A stretch of 64,000 nt of DNA from Bacteroidota bacterium (GTDB taxonomy: Bacteria; Bacteroidota; Bacteroidia; Bacteroidales; P3), in NCBI GenBank assembly GCA_017860275.1, contig JAFNAQ010000004.1:186001-250000 (forward strand), in the 5' to 3' direction. The notes under the pieces are model-generated. The model had not been told where the DNA came from. It saw only the letters and a list, made by a program, of their open reading frames with translations, and ran no database searches. The first letter of the stretch is position 1. Each line of letters opens with the position of its first letter. Below, piece by piece: positions 37,416-45,957 of the stretch. Both the position numbers and the translations under genes were made by a program.

Positions 37416-37871
37416 TTATCTGATTGAATTTATATTAACTACTTTTGGTTGTTGAGCTTCATGTTCGTGTTGTGGACCAGCATAAACGTGAAGATTTCTG
37501 TAAAGCTCAGCACCTAATTTGTTTTTAGGAAGCATACCTTTTACAGCGTGTTCGATAATTCTAATTGGGTGTTTTGCTAACACTTCCTTAGGAGTAGCGA
37601 AACGTTGACCACCAGGATAACCTGTGTGACGTACGTAAACCTTATCAGTTAATTTCTTACCTGTAAAACGTACTTTTTCAGCGTTGATAATAATGATATT
37701 ATCTCCACAATCAACATGAGGAGTATATGATGGCTTATGTTTGCCTCTTAACACATTCGCCACTCTAGTAGCTAAACGTCCTAACACTTGGTTCTCTGCG
37801 TCAATAACTATCCATTCTTTTTGAACAGTTTGTTTGTTTGCAGATACTGTTTTGTAACTTAACGTATTCAT
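37416..37871 (-). CDS. rplM: 50S ribosomal protein L13
   Basis: A 151-residue L13. It has WIVIDAENQVLGRLATRVAN, GDNIIIINAEKVRFTGKKL and the HPIRIIEHAVKGMLPKNKLG segment. First gene of the four-gene ribosomal operon, preceded by a long, structured leader (see 38003-38055). Confidence 0.97.
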   Translation of the reverse strand: MNTLSYKTVSANKQTVQKEWIVIDAENQVLGRLATRVANVLRGKHKPSYTPHVDCGDNIIIINAEKVRFTGKKLTDKVYVRHTGYPGGQRFATPKEVLAKHPIRIIEHAVKGMLPKNKLGAELYRNLHVYAGPQHEHEAQQPKVVNINSIR

Positions 37872-38002
37872 TTTTTACTTTTATGTTTTTAAAACAATAA
37901 TAATTTATACTCTTTTTTCAGAGCAAATATTATCAAAAATGCACTGAATCAATTCGCTTTCTAACGGGCAATTAGAATAAATTAAAACAATGTAAATCAG
38001 GT

Positions 38003-38055
38003 CTCTAAATTGGATAGCCGCCGTTAAATTGGAAGCACAACGACTATCCTTAGAG
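38003..38055 (-). ncRNA. Structured 5' leader of the rplM operon (candidate ribosomal-protein leader)
   Basis: On the minus strand the transcript should begin near 38055. It opens with a long stem: CTCTAAGGATAG pairs with CTATCC plus TTTAGAG (two unpaired A's), enclosing a loop with GTCGTTGTGC and AACGGCGG. The promoter is just upstream and the leader to rplM is about 185 nt. Ribosomal operons often carry autoregulatory leaders. The pairing is seen in sequence; the regulatory role is inference. Confidence 0.5.
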
Positions 38056-38059
38056 CCTG

Positions 38060-38089
38060 CAAAGATACAATCTTTTATTTTATTTCCAA
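38060..38089 (-). promoter_or_regulatory. Promoter of rplM-rpsI-rpsB-tsf
   Basis: On the minus strand: TTG at 38089-38087, 19-bp spacer, TATCTTTG at 38067-38060. Confidence 0.7.
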
Positions 38090-38115
38090 GCATTTAGAAA
38101 TAAATATTGATATTT

Positions 38116-38146
38116 TTTGCACTAAGGAAATTAATCTATATTTTTG
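38116..38146 (+). promoter_or_regulatory. Promoter of radC
   Basis: TTTG at 38116-38119, 19-bp spacer, TATTTTTG at 38139-38146. Transcription would start near 38152, so translation must begin at the ATG at 38170 rather than at 38107 or 38149. Confidence 0.7.
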
Positions 38147-38169
38147 CTATGAAAAAATATCACTTAGCT

Positions 38170-38877
38170 ATGTATGAAGAAGATAAAACCTCAAAGAAGA
38201 TAAGTATTAAAGAATGGGCTGAGGAAGACCGCCCAAGGGAGAAACTTATGCAATATGGGAAGAAGAAACTTACCAATGCAGAACTCCTCGCAATTATTAT
38301 AGGTTCAGGAAGTAGAGAAGAAACCGCAGTAGAGTTATCGCAGAGAATACTGCGAATGGTAGACAATAATATAAATGAACTAACAAAGCTTACCTATAAG
38401 GATTTGATGAATAGATTTAAGGGAATAGGAGAGGCAAAGGCAATAAATATTGTAGCGGCATTGGAACTCGCGAACAGAAGAACATTTATTGCAGAAGAGA
38501 AACCAATAATAAAAGATGCCTCAGAAGCTTATCAAATTCTCTTACCCGATTTATCCGATTTAGACTTTGAGACCTTTTGGGTTATCTTACTCTCAAATGC
38601 ACAAAGGCTAATAAATAAGGTATCAATAAGCGAGGGAGGTTGGAGCGAGACAAGTGTAGACCTAAAAAAGATATTTAAGATTGCATTAGAGAACAACGCC
38701 TCAAAGATAATCATAGCCCATAACCACCCTTCGGGAAACCCTCAGCCAAGTGATAGTGACAAGGCATTAACCGAAAGAATAATAAAAGCCAGCAAGATAC
38801 TATCCATCCAAACCCTAGACCATATAATCCTAACCAACAAAACCTACTACTCCTTCGCCGAAAACGGTTTAATGTAG
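38170..38877 (+). CDS. radC: RadC family JAB/MPN domain protein
   Basis: A 235-residue RadC protein. An N-terminal helix-hairpin-helix region (EKLMQYGKKKLTNAELLAII, RFKGIGEAKA) precedes the JAB metalloprotease-like domain with HNHPSGNPQPSDSD and a final DHIILT. The zinc-site pattern (E..HxHPSG....SxxD) is complete. Biological role of RadC is still unclear despite its name. The start was set by the promoter at 38116-38146. Confidence 0.9.
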   Translation: MYEEDKTSKKISIKEWAEEDRPREKLMQYGKKKLTNAELLAIIIGSGSREETAVELSQRILRMVDNNINELTKLTYKDLMNRFKGIGEAKAINIVAALELANRRTFIAEEKPIIKDASEAYQILLPDLSDLDFETFWVILLSNAQRLINKVSISEGGWSETSVDLKKIFKIALENNASKIIIAHNHPSGNPQPSDSDKALTERIIKASKILSIQTLDHIILTNKTYYSFAENGLM

Positions 38878-39437
38878 AGATATGCTTCATCACGCCTTTT
38901 TTTATACAATAGATGATTTTAATGAGAATGATAAGGGGGAAGAGAAATTGAAATCCTCTTCCCCCTGTATTAGAATATGAAAATCAGAGAGATATATTAT
39001 TAGGGGGAAGAGGGGGAAGAGGATTTCATTGTACGGTTTTGAATATTGAACACAAATTATTATTTTCTATAAAATATAATATTCAATATTCAAAAAATAA
39101 TCTATCCGCATAGAGATTTCTCTTCCCCCTCTTCCCCCTGAGAGAGTAAGTAAAAGAAAGATAGATATTTACACAGGGGGAAGAGAAATCAAAATTCTGC
39201 ATTTTTCTCTTCCCCCCAGCCAAAATAGGGGTAAAAATGGGGTAAAATTGAACAAATTGAACAGAAAAAAAAGGAAGAATTAAGTAAAAAATCCTTGTTT
39301 TTTATGTTCAAAACGATGATTTTTGTTCAAAATACGAAGAAATTGAACAAAAATATAAAGAAAAAAATAGGACTTGCTAGATCCTTTTTAAAGGCTTAGC
39401 AAGTCCCAATTCGTCCTTGATAATATTGTTAAGGATT
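38878..39437. repeat. Intergenic region with nested GGGGGAAGAG inverted repeats
   Basis: No gene. Perfect inverted repeats: AGGGGGAAGAG 38934-38944 with its complement at 38956-38966 (11 bp); a 20-bp arm of two AGGGGGAAG-type units at 39002-39021 with its complement at 39120-39139. Nested between the latter two is TTTTGAATATTGAA 39037-39050 / 39082-39095 (14 bp). A third, GGGGGAAGAGAAA, lies at 39176-39188 / 39204-39216 (13 bp). Then come GTTCAAAA/TTGAAC repeats (about 39240-39350), and the ompH terminator. Confidence 0.9.
39370..39406 (-). terminator. Terminator after the OmpH-like gene
   Basis: GGACTTGCTA (39370-39379) pairs with TAGCAAGTCC (39397-39406); A-run on the left reads as T-run in the minus direction. 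Confidence 0.8.
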
Positions 39438-40178
39438 TTATTTGCCTTTTACTTCTTTGTATTCTTTGTTTAGGCCTTCTACTATTTCTTTTGTTATATC
39501 AAGTCCTTGGTCTGCGTATAGGACTGAGCTTGAAATATAAGAACGGCTTAGGATTACATTGTATTTTAGGTTCTTTGCGTTATAGTCTTTTATAAAGGCA
39601 TAAACAGAGTTAAGAAGTTTTTTATTGTCTTCAACTTGGCGTTCTTGTAGTTGTGCCATCATTTTTTGTTGAAGCATTGGGAACTCCTGTTGACGGCGAG
39701 TAAGGTCTTCTTCCTTGCGTTTTTGTTCAGTAAGAGTTAGCTTTTCTCCTGTCTTCATATAGTTCTCGTAGTCTGCCTTAAGCTTTCTGCCTGTTGCTTC
39801 GTAGTTAGACTCTAATTGTGTTTGTAAAGACTTAAGCCCCTTTTCAAGATCCTTTGCATATTCATAATGTGCCATTATTGAATCGGTGTCAATATATGCT
39901 ATCTTTAATTCTCCTTTTTGAATTGTTCTTGGAGCAGTTGCAGTTGCATCGGATGTCTTGCAAGAACCATTACAGAAGAACATCATACAAAGAATAATCA
40001 CAACTCCAATAAATGATAATGCGGCAAGCACACCTGTTGCAATCATACAAGGACTATGTTTCTTCTTAGGTTTTTCTGTGCAACAAGTATCCTCTTTTTC
40101 TGAGCAGCAACAAGGCTCTTGATTAACTACTTCATTATTTTCAACCACTTCTTGATTCTCTAAATTTTCTTCGCTCAT
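39438..40178 (-). CDS. OmpH/Skp-like protein with cysteine-rich N-terminus
   Basis: A 246-residue protein. Residues 1-45 are acidic and Cys-rich (EPCCCSEKEDTCC, then HSPC). One membrane helix follows (about 46-70, MIATGVLAALSFIGVVIILC) with FCNGSC after it, then an OmpH/Skp-type domain (LKIAYIDTDSIMAHYEYAKD and a coiled coil with EQKRKEEDLTRRQQEFPMLQ). Normal Skp is a soluble periplasmic chaperone with a cleaved signal; here the domain is membrane-anchored with a Cys-rich cytosolic tail that could bind metal. Anchor and chaperone domain are seen; metal binding is inference. Confidence 0.75.
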   Translation of the reverse strand: MSEENLENQEVVENNEVVNQEPCCCSEKEDTCCTEKPKKKHSPCMIATGVLAALSFIGVVIILCMMFFCNGSCKTSDATATAPRTIQKGELKIAYIDTDSIMAHYEYAKDLEKGLKSLQTQLESNYEATGRKLKADYENYMKTGEKLTLTEQKRKEEDLTRRQQEFPMLQQKMMAQLQERQVEDNKKLLNSVYAFIKDYNAKNLKYNVILSRSYISSSVLYADQGLDITKEIVEGLNKEYKEVKGK

Positions 40179-40238
40179 AACTAATTATTTTAATATTATA
40201 TTTCTGCAAAAGTAGATAAAAAACTTAATACTTTAAAA

Positions 40239-41837
40239 TTAAAAACCTGGTAATTCTATCAGCAATGTAGGGATTAATAAAGCCCATCCAAGAATTACCA
40301 TTGCAAGGATAAACTTCCAAGCCCATCTAACCCATTTTGCATAGGGTATTCTTGCAATACCGAGAACTCCAATCAAAACCCCAGATGTAGGAGTGATTAG
40401 ATTTGTTATCCCATCACCAATATGAAAAGCTGTAACGGCAGATTGTAGAGATATTCCAGTCATTGTTGCTACCTCTCTAAACATTGGCATAAGCATGGCA
40501 GCCTTTGCAGTCCCAGATGTGATAATTGCATTTAGCAAGGACTGGAAGCCATACATAAGGCTTAGCGCTCCAATCTCTCCAGAGCCATTTATTGAATTTG
40601 AAACACCATTTAGAAATGTATCAATAACCTTTCCATCTTCTAAAATCACAATAATACCCGATGCCAACCCCACTACTAATGCAGCCGAAAGCATATCCTT
40701 TGCACCAGCAATAAATAGTTTAGAAATTTCAGAGGCATCCTTTCCAAGAGCCATACCTGTTAGAATAGACATAGAAAAGAATAGAGCTGCAATATGAGTA
40801 AATTCCCATTCAAATATCATTACTCCTACAACGAGATAAGTTATTGTAAAGATAAGCAACATTAGGCAGAACATCTGAATAGATTTCTTTACCATCTTGT
40901 ATCCAAGAGCTATAAAGGCCAAGGTTAATAATAGCATAAATATATATGTATTGAAACCTCCACTATAGTCCTGAGCATTAATACCAATGTTTATAGAATA
41001 AATAACAAGGATAAGGGAAGTAATAATATATGATAACCAAGTACCTTTATTTGCCTTTATAGGTTTAATCTCTTGGCTAGATGAATGATGTTTTCTCCAA
41101 TATTCATCTTCCTCATACATTATTGATTTCTTAGGATTCTTCTTTATCTTATTAGCATACCACAAAATATAACCAATGCCTATTGCTGTAACAATAAACC
41201 AAATAAACAATCTATATTCAATGCCACTAAACATCTTTATTCCAGCAATATCTTGAGCAATACCAAGAGTGAAAGGGTTTAGAATACATCCAGCGAATCC
41301 GAGACCTGCTGCAAGGAAACACATAGAAACCCCGACTATAGAGTCATAACCCATACTTATTGCAAGAGGTACAAATATTACAACAAAGGCTATTGTCTCC
41401 TCACTCATTCCAAATATTGCACCAAATAGACTAAACATAACCATAATAAGAATGATGATAAGGTTGTTTACGCCTACCCATTTAAAGAGGGCGAACCTTT
41501 CGAGACGGTTACTTCGTTTTAAGAAGGATTGAACACCCATATCTATTGCCCTTGATTCATTAAGTATCCAAAATGCACCTCCAAGAATTAATAAGAATGC
41601 AATAATACCTGGGGCTTTCTGAAACCCTTTAAAGAATGCTGACATTACCTGCCAAGTCTGAGCAGAGGGTTCAACATTATGATAAGAGCCAGGAATTATT
41701 CCATTAATCACTTTCCCACTCTCAGTTCTTTGAGCCTTTCTATCGAATTCTCCAGCTGGCACAAACCAAGTTGCAATTGCAGCCAAGACAATCAAAGAAA
41801 AGATAATTACATAGGTATGAGGTACTTTTTTAAACAT
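40239..41837 (-). CDS. YfcC family anaerobic dicarboxylate/arginine-type carrier
   Basis: A 532-residue transporter with about 12-13 helices. Landmarks: WFVPAGEFDRKAQ at the first loop, MFSLFGAIFGMSEETIAFV, and AFHIGDGITNLITPTSGVLI at the end. The family (C4-dicarboxylate anaerobic carrier/ArcD/YfcC) moves dicarboxylates, amino acids or acetate by exchange; substrate not assigned. Five bp separate it from lnt on the same strand. Confidence 0.85.
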   Translation of the reverse strand: MFKKVPHTYVIIFSLIVLAAIATWFVPAGEFDRKAQRTESGKVINGIIPGSYHNVEPSAQTWQVMSAFFKGFQKAPGIIAFLLILGGAFWILNESRAIDMGVQSFLKRSNRLERFALFKWVGVNNLIIILIMVMFSLFGAIFGMSEETIAFVVIFVPLAISMGYDSIVGVSMCFLAAGLGFAGCILNPFTLGIAQDIAGIKMFSGIEYRLFIWFIVTAIGIGYILWYANKIKKNPKKSIMYEEDEYWRKHHSSSQEIKPIKANKGTWLSYIITSLILVIYSINIGINAQDYSGGFNTYIFMLLLTLAFIALGYKMVKKSIQMFCLMLLIFTITYLVVGVMIFEWEFTHIAALFFSMSILTGMALGKDASEISKLFIAGAKDMLSAALVVGLASGIIVILEDGKVIDTFLNGVSNSINGSGEIGALSLMYGFQSLLNAIITSGTAKAAMLMPMFREVATMTGISLQSAVTAFHIGDGITNLITPTSGVLIGVLGIARIPYAKWVRWAWKFILAMVILGWALLIPTLLIELPGF

Positions 41838-41841
41838 AGAA

Positions 41842-43479
41842 TTATTTCTTTTTTAGTTTAATTAATATCATATTTGCATAGGAAATTATAAGAAGTAGTA
41901 TTGATGCAAATACAGATGCTTTGGCAATGTAGTCGCCGTGTTTTACGTAGAAGGTAAGTCTTTTTTGAGGGACTAGAGATGCTTTAATAACATCCTCAGT
42001 AAAGAACTTAGTCTTTTGAGATATTTCCCCTCTTGGGTTTACAAAACAAGATGTACCTGTATTTGCACTTCTTGCAATATATCTTCTCGTCTCAATTGCC
42101 CTAAGCGATGCATATGAGGCATGTTGTTTATGTCCTTGAGAATCTTTCCACCAGCTATCGTTGGTTATTATAAATATTAGCTCGGCTCCTTCTCTAACTC
42201 TGTCTCCAATAAGACCTCCATATATAGATTCGTAGCATATTGGAGGAGTAACCTTAACTCCTGAGCTTTCAGAAATAAATAGTCCATGCTGATTATCTAT
42301 TCCCAAAGATCCAACAGGAAGATTTCCTAAGGCAATTGCATAATCTAATACCTTACTAATATATTTTGTAAATGGCATCCTCTCAACACCAGGTACTAAC
42401 TTTGACTTATGATATACCTCGAAACTATCCCCACTTTTTATATGTATTGCACTATTATATACAGAATAGTATGGTTTGGGTGCATCTTGTATTGGACGAG
42501 AAACCTCATCCTTTTCCTCTTCAGATTGTAGCTTTCGAGTAAATGACCCAATAATAAGTTGAGCCTTATCATAATTAGAAACAAATTGACTAAGTGTCTT
42601 AAGGCTATAATTATTATTTATATCATTTTCCCAAATCCTTTCCTCTAAGCAGCCTTCAGGACAGAGAATAAAGCTGGTATTATTATCAGTCTTCTGCGAG
42701 GCCATAGAGGTAATCAAATCAATAATCTCATAATTAGAAAGCATTAGACTCTCATCGTAAGGTTCGAGATTAGGTTGAAGAACAACAACATCTATTGGCT
42801 TGTTTGGCTCGTCCTTGTAGTTGTTCCAAATAATTAGTGAGATAATAATTGGGATAGCTATTATTGCAGTTAAGAGTGAAGAGTTAAGAGTGAAGAGTTT
42901 CTTGTCAATTATTTTTATTTTGAATTTTGAGTCAATAGAGACTTTCATAATAATCTTAATGGCAAAATAGTTTGCAATAAATACCCATAGACTTCCTCCG
43001 AACATTCCTGTATATTCATACCACTGAATAATCATAGGCATGGTTGAGAATCCATTTCCTAAACTCATCCAAGGCCATGAAAGCTCCCACTGGTGGTGGA
43101 TATACTCCATAGTAATCCAGAATATTGGTAAAAGAAGAAATCCATTCTTGTTTTTGAATATTACTCTCTTCGAAAAATGATAGGTTTGAAATACTGTGGC
43201 TCCTAGTAATGCATTAATCACAGGAGCAAAGAGTCCAAATAGGGTGGAATAGGATATCCAGTAGGTGGTAATTATATTCCAGATTAGGAATGCAAAGAAT
43301 GAATAGGTAAATACAGTGAACTTGGCAAAGCGAGAAAGGTTTTTTGAGATATAATCCTCAACCCAAAGTAAAGGAACAAATGCAATTAGAAGTAAAGGAG
43401 AGAAACCATAGGTTGGCCAAGCAAGTGATAATAATACTCCAGTAATACAAGCAATTAATAATAGTTGATATTTCTTCAT
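41842..43479 (-). CDS. lnt: Apolipoprotein N-acyltransferase
   Basis: A 545-residue enzyme adding the third acyl chain to lipoproteins. N-terminal membrane helices (about residues 1-210) are followed by a nitrilase-like domain with the catalytic Glu in FILCPEGCLEE, the Lys region YHKSKLVPGVERMPF and the Cys in VTPPICYESIYG. The final helix and IARSANTGTSCFVNPRGEI match the family. Confidence 0.92.
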   Translation of the reverse strand: MKKYQLLLIACITGVLLSLAWPTYGFSPLLLIAFVPLLWVEDYISKNLSRFAKFTVFTYSFFAFLIWNIITTYWISYSTLFGLFAPVINALLGATVFQTYHFSKRVIFKNKNGFLLLPIFWITMEYIHHQWELSWPWMSLGNGFSTMPMIIQWYEYTGMFGGSLWVFIANYFAIKIIMKVSIDSKFKIKIIDKKLFTLNSSLLTAIIAIPIIISLIIWNNYKDEPNKPIDVVVLQPNLEPYDESLMLSNYEIIDLITSMASQKTDNNTSFILCPEGCLEERIWENDINNNYSLKTLSQFVSNYDKAQLIIGSFTRKLQSEEEKDEVSRPIQDAPKPYYSVYNSAIHIKSGDSFEVYHKSKLVPGVERMPFTKYISKVLDYAIALGNLPVGSLGIDNQHGLFISESSGVKVTPPICYESIYGGLIGDRVREGAELIFIITNDSWWKDSQGHKQHASYASLRAIETRRYIARSANTGTSCFVNPRGEISQKTKFFTEDVIKASLVPQKRLTFYVKHGDYIAKASVFASILLLIISYANMILIKLKKK

Positions 43480-43497
43480 TTTTTTGCTACTTAGTTT

Positions 43498-44028
43498 TTA
43501 AATTATCTCATCCATTCTAATATCAAACTCCTCAGTGGGAACATGGTCAAGATATTGGAAGTCGAAGCCAATACCAACCTTTCTTGAGTTTGTTATGGAT
43601 AATAATCTATCATAAAAACCTCTTCCTCTTCCAAGACGATTACCCTTCTTATCGAAGGCAATGCCAGGAACTATCATTAGGTCTATGTCCTCGTAATCAA
43701 GAAACTCTTCTCCAATTGGCTCAAGAATAGAGAAACATTCTCCCACTTTCATAGAATCCATCCCCTCAAATATCCTAAGCCTTAAATCATCACCATCTAC
43801 GCAGGGAAGAAGTATAGTCTTTTCTTTATACCACTTCAAAATGAAATCATGTGTGAAAACTTCGTCGTCCATCGACCAATAAAGCAGAATAATCTTAGAA
43901 CTCTTAAACCAAGTTTTTGATTCCAATCTTTCGAATATTGGCTTGGATAGTTCTTTCTTTTCTCCTTTTGTATATTGTTTTTTTAAATCCTTAATCTTTG
44001 TGCGTAAAATCCTTTTTATTTCTTTCAT
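43498..44028 (-). CDS. 5-formyltetrahydrofolate cyclo-ligase
   Basis: A 176-residue enzyme converting 5-formyl-THF to 5,10-methenyl-THF with ATP. The key motif is IVPGIAFDKKGNRLGRGRGF with GRGxGFYDR, and YWSMDDEVFTHDFI earlier. Between lnt and the FeoB-like gene in a run of close minus-strand genes. It serves the folate one-carbon pool, from which corrinoid methylation reactions such as HgcA's ultimately draw; any direct link is inference. Confidence 0.9.
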   Translation of the reverse strand: MKEIKRILRTKIKDLKKQYTKGEKKELSKPIFERLESKTWFKSSKIILLYWSMDDEVFTHDFILKWYKEKTILLPCVDGDDLRLRIFEGMDSMKVGECFSILEPIGEEFLDYEDIDLMIVPGIAFDKKGNRLGRGRGFYDRLLSITNSRKVGIGFDFQYLDHVPTEEFDIRMDEII

Positions 44029-44044
44029 CTTATTTTGAGTTGTT

Positions 44045-45184
44045 TTAGAATAGTATAGCTATATTATATGTTATAAAGGATAGTATCCATGCAAGTGAAG
44101 TTGTGTAGAAGGCTAAGAATATTGCCCATTTCCATTTCCCACTCTCTCTTCCTACGGCAGTAAATACTCCCATACAAGGGAAGTATATTAGCACAAATAC
44201 TAAGAAACTAAGAGCAGAGGCATGAGTAAAGACTGGCTTTACAACGCTAATTGTACTTACAATTACCTCCTTTGCTCCAAAGCCAGAAAGAAGACTAATT
44301 CCTGTCTTCCAATCAAAGCCTAGAGGAGTAAGTACTGGTTCAATAAACTTTCCAAACATTGCAAGGAATGATGTATCAGGCTCATTAACATTTGGATAAT
44401 TCATCAAAAACCATATTACCACAGAGGAGATAAGGATAATTCCCCCCATCTTTTTTAGATAATCCTTCGCATTGTACCAAAGAATTAATAGAGTGGTCTT
44501 AAGCTTTGGTATCTTATATTTAGGAAGATACATTGCATACTCAGAGCTAAGGGTTTTAAGTATGGTCTTCTTGAAAACAAAGGCAAAAAGTATTGCAAGT
44601 AATATGCCTAGTAAATATAAACAACAAAGTATCAATACCGCATACTTTGGGAAGAAGGATCCAATAATTAATATATAAACAGGGAGTCTTGCACTACAAG
44701 ACATAAAGGGAATAATTAGCATGGTGAGTAATCTATTCTTCTTATTCTCAATTGTGCGAGTAGCCATAATTGCTGGAACATTACATCCAAATCCCATTAT
44801 CATAGGAACAAAACTCTTGCCATGAAGACCTATCCCATGCATAAGCTTATCCATAAGAAAGGCAACTCTACTCATATAACCAGTTTCCTCCATTAGAGAA
44901 ATAAACAAGAATAGGATAAGTATATTTGGAAGGAATATAAGAACTCCGCCAACTCCTTGTATTACTCCAAATGAAAGCATATCGGATAATATTCCCTTTG
45001 ATACATTATTATTTAGCCAATTGCTTATCCAATTTACTCCCGCTTGCATCCATTGCATTGGGTGTTCTCCAATTGTAAATGTTGAGAAGAACATAAGCCA
45101 AATAAAGAATCCAAGAAATACATAGCCCCAAAATGGGTGGATAAGTACTGAATCTATTTTCTGTGTTTTAGATTTTTTACTCAT
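44045..45184 (-). CDS. FeoB membrane domain without the GTPase domain
   Basis: A 379-residue protein matching only the transmembrane core of FeoB. It has the two Gate regions (GVIQGVGGVLIFLPNILILF with EETGYMSRVAFLMD; GFGAKEVIVSTISV) and the core motifs GFGCNVPAI and SCSARLPVYILI. Normal FeoB has an N-terminal G domain of about 270 residues; here the protein begins just before the first helix (IHPFWGYVFLGFFIW) and no G domain gene is adjacent. It overlaps no neighbour and has a clean ATG. It may take a GTPase in trans, or move another substrate. Confidence 0.8.
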   Translation of the reverse strand: MSKKSKTQKIDSVLIHPFWGYVFLGFFIWLMFFSTFTIGEHPMQWMQAGVNWISNWLNNNVSKGILSDMLSFGVIQGVGGVLIFLPNILILFLFISLMEETGYMSRVAFLMDKLMHGIGLHGKSFVPMIMGFGCNVPAIMATRTIENKKNRLLTMLIIPFMSCSARLPVYILIIGSFFPKYAVLILCCLYLLGILLAILFAFVFKKTILKTLSSEYAMYLPKYKIPKLKTTLLILWYNAKDYLKKMGGIILISSVVIWFLMNYPNVNEPDTSFLAMFGKFIEPVLTPLGFDWKTGISLLSGFGAKEVIVSTISVVKPVFTHASALSFLVFVLIYFPCMGVFTAVGRESGKWKWAIFLAFYTTSLAWILSFITYNIAILF

Positions 45185-45186
45185 AA

Positions 45187-45957
45187 CTAATAAGCTTTAG
45201 CCTCAATACCTATTGCTCTAACTCTTTCAGCAAATAACTCTATCTCTTGTTTCGAAAGTTTTTCTAATTTGCTCTCAGGAGTAACCCTGTCGATTGGGTA
45301 TAGCATCACGTATCTTGGATTAATCTCTTTTATTATCTCTAACCAAGCCTCAAACTCCTCATCTGAAGTATTGTCAATCCTCTTTCCCTCATTCTCTCCT
45401 CTTATCAACAAGGTTTGAATAATTGCTTTCTCTCCAAAGGCAATTAGCCTCTCTTTTACCTTCTCAAAATCTATTACATGAGAATCTGCCTTACTGATAT
45501 TGTAGAACATTTCTTCTCTTCCAGCATCTAGTTTGAGTATTGGATTATCTACCTTTTGCAAGGCTGAGAATACATTTTCTTTAAGGAGGTTTGTAGCATT
45601 TGAAAGAACTGTAATCTTTGCCTTAGTGCAGAACTTATTTCTTAGAGCCACCACACCCTCAACAATTTCTTTAAATTCAGGATGAATTGTTGGCTCTCCA
45701 TTTCCTGCAAATGTAATGGAGTCTAATTCTATATTTTCTTTCTCAAGACAGATTAGTTTTTCTTCAAGTGCCTTAAGAATCTCTTGTTTATTATTCAGGG
45801 AAACCTTCTCCTGTGAAGAAATTTCATTCCATCCACACTCGCAGTAAACACAATTGAAATTGCAGTATTTCTTCTCAATAGGTAGAACATTTACACCAAG
45901 AGAAGTGCCTAGGCGACGACTTTTTATAGGTCCGAATATTATATCTTCAAACAACAT
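45187..45957 (-). CDS. Radical SAM protein
   Basis: A 256-residue radical SAM enzyme with the cluster motif CNFNCVYC and, after it, ECGWNE. Next comes the SAM-binding region DSITFAGNGEPTIHPEF (GNGEPTLHP-like) and later strands VTVLSNATNL-type and IIQTLLIRGENEG. The compact form lacks a SPASM extension. The ATG at 45957 (MLFEDIIFGPIKSRRLG) is supported by the shared family N-terminus. It sits 2 bp upstream of the FeoB-like gene in the same orientation. Substrate not known. Confidence 0.85.
   Translation of the reverse strand: MLFEDIIFGPIKSRRLGTSLGVNVLPIEKKYCNFNCVYCECGWNEISSQEKVSLNNKQEILKALEEKLICLEKENIELDSITFAGNGEPTIHPEFKEIVEGVVALRNKFCTKAKITVLSNATNLLKENVFSALQKVDNPILKLDAGREEMFYNISKADSHVIDFEKVKERLIAFGEKAIIQTLLIRGENEGKRIDNTSDEEFEAWLEIIKEINPRYVMLYPIDRVTPESKLEKLSKQEIELFAERVRAIGIEAKAY

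Noticed and set aside
37905-38093. 62-residue minus-strand ORF before rplM
   Set aside because: It covers the promoter and structured leader of the ribosomal operon and its composition is not coding-like.
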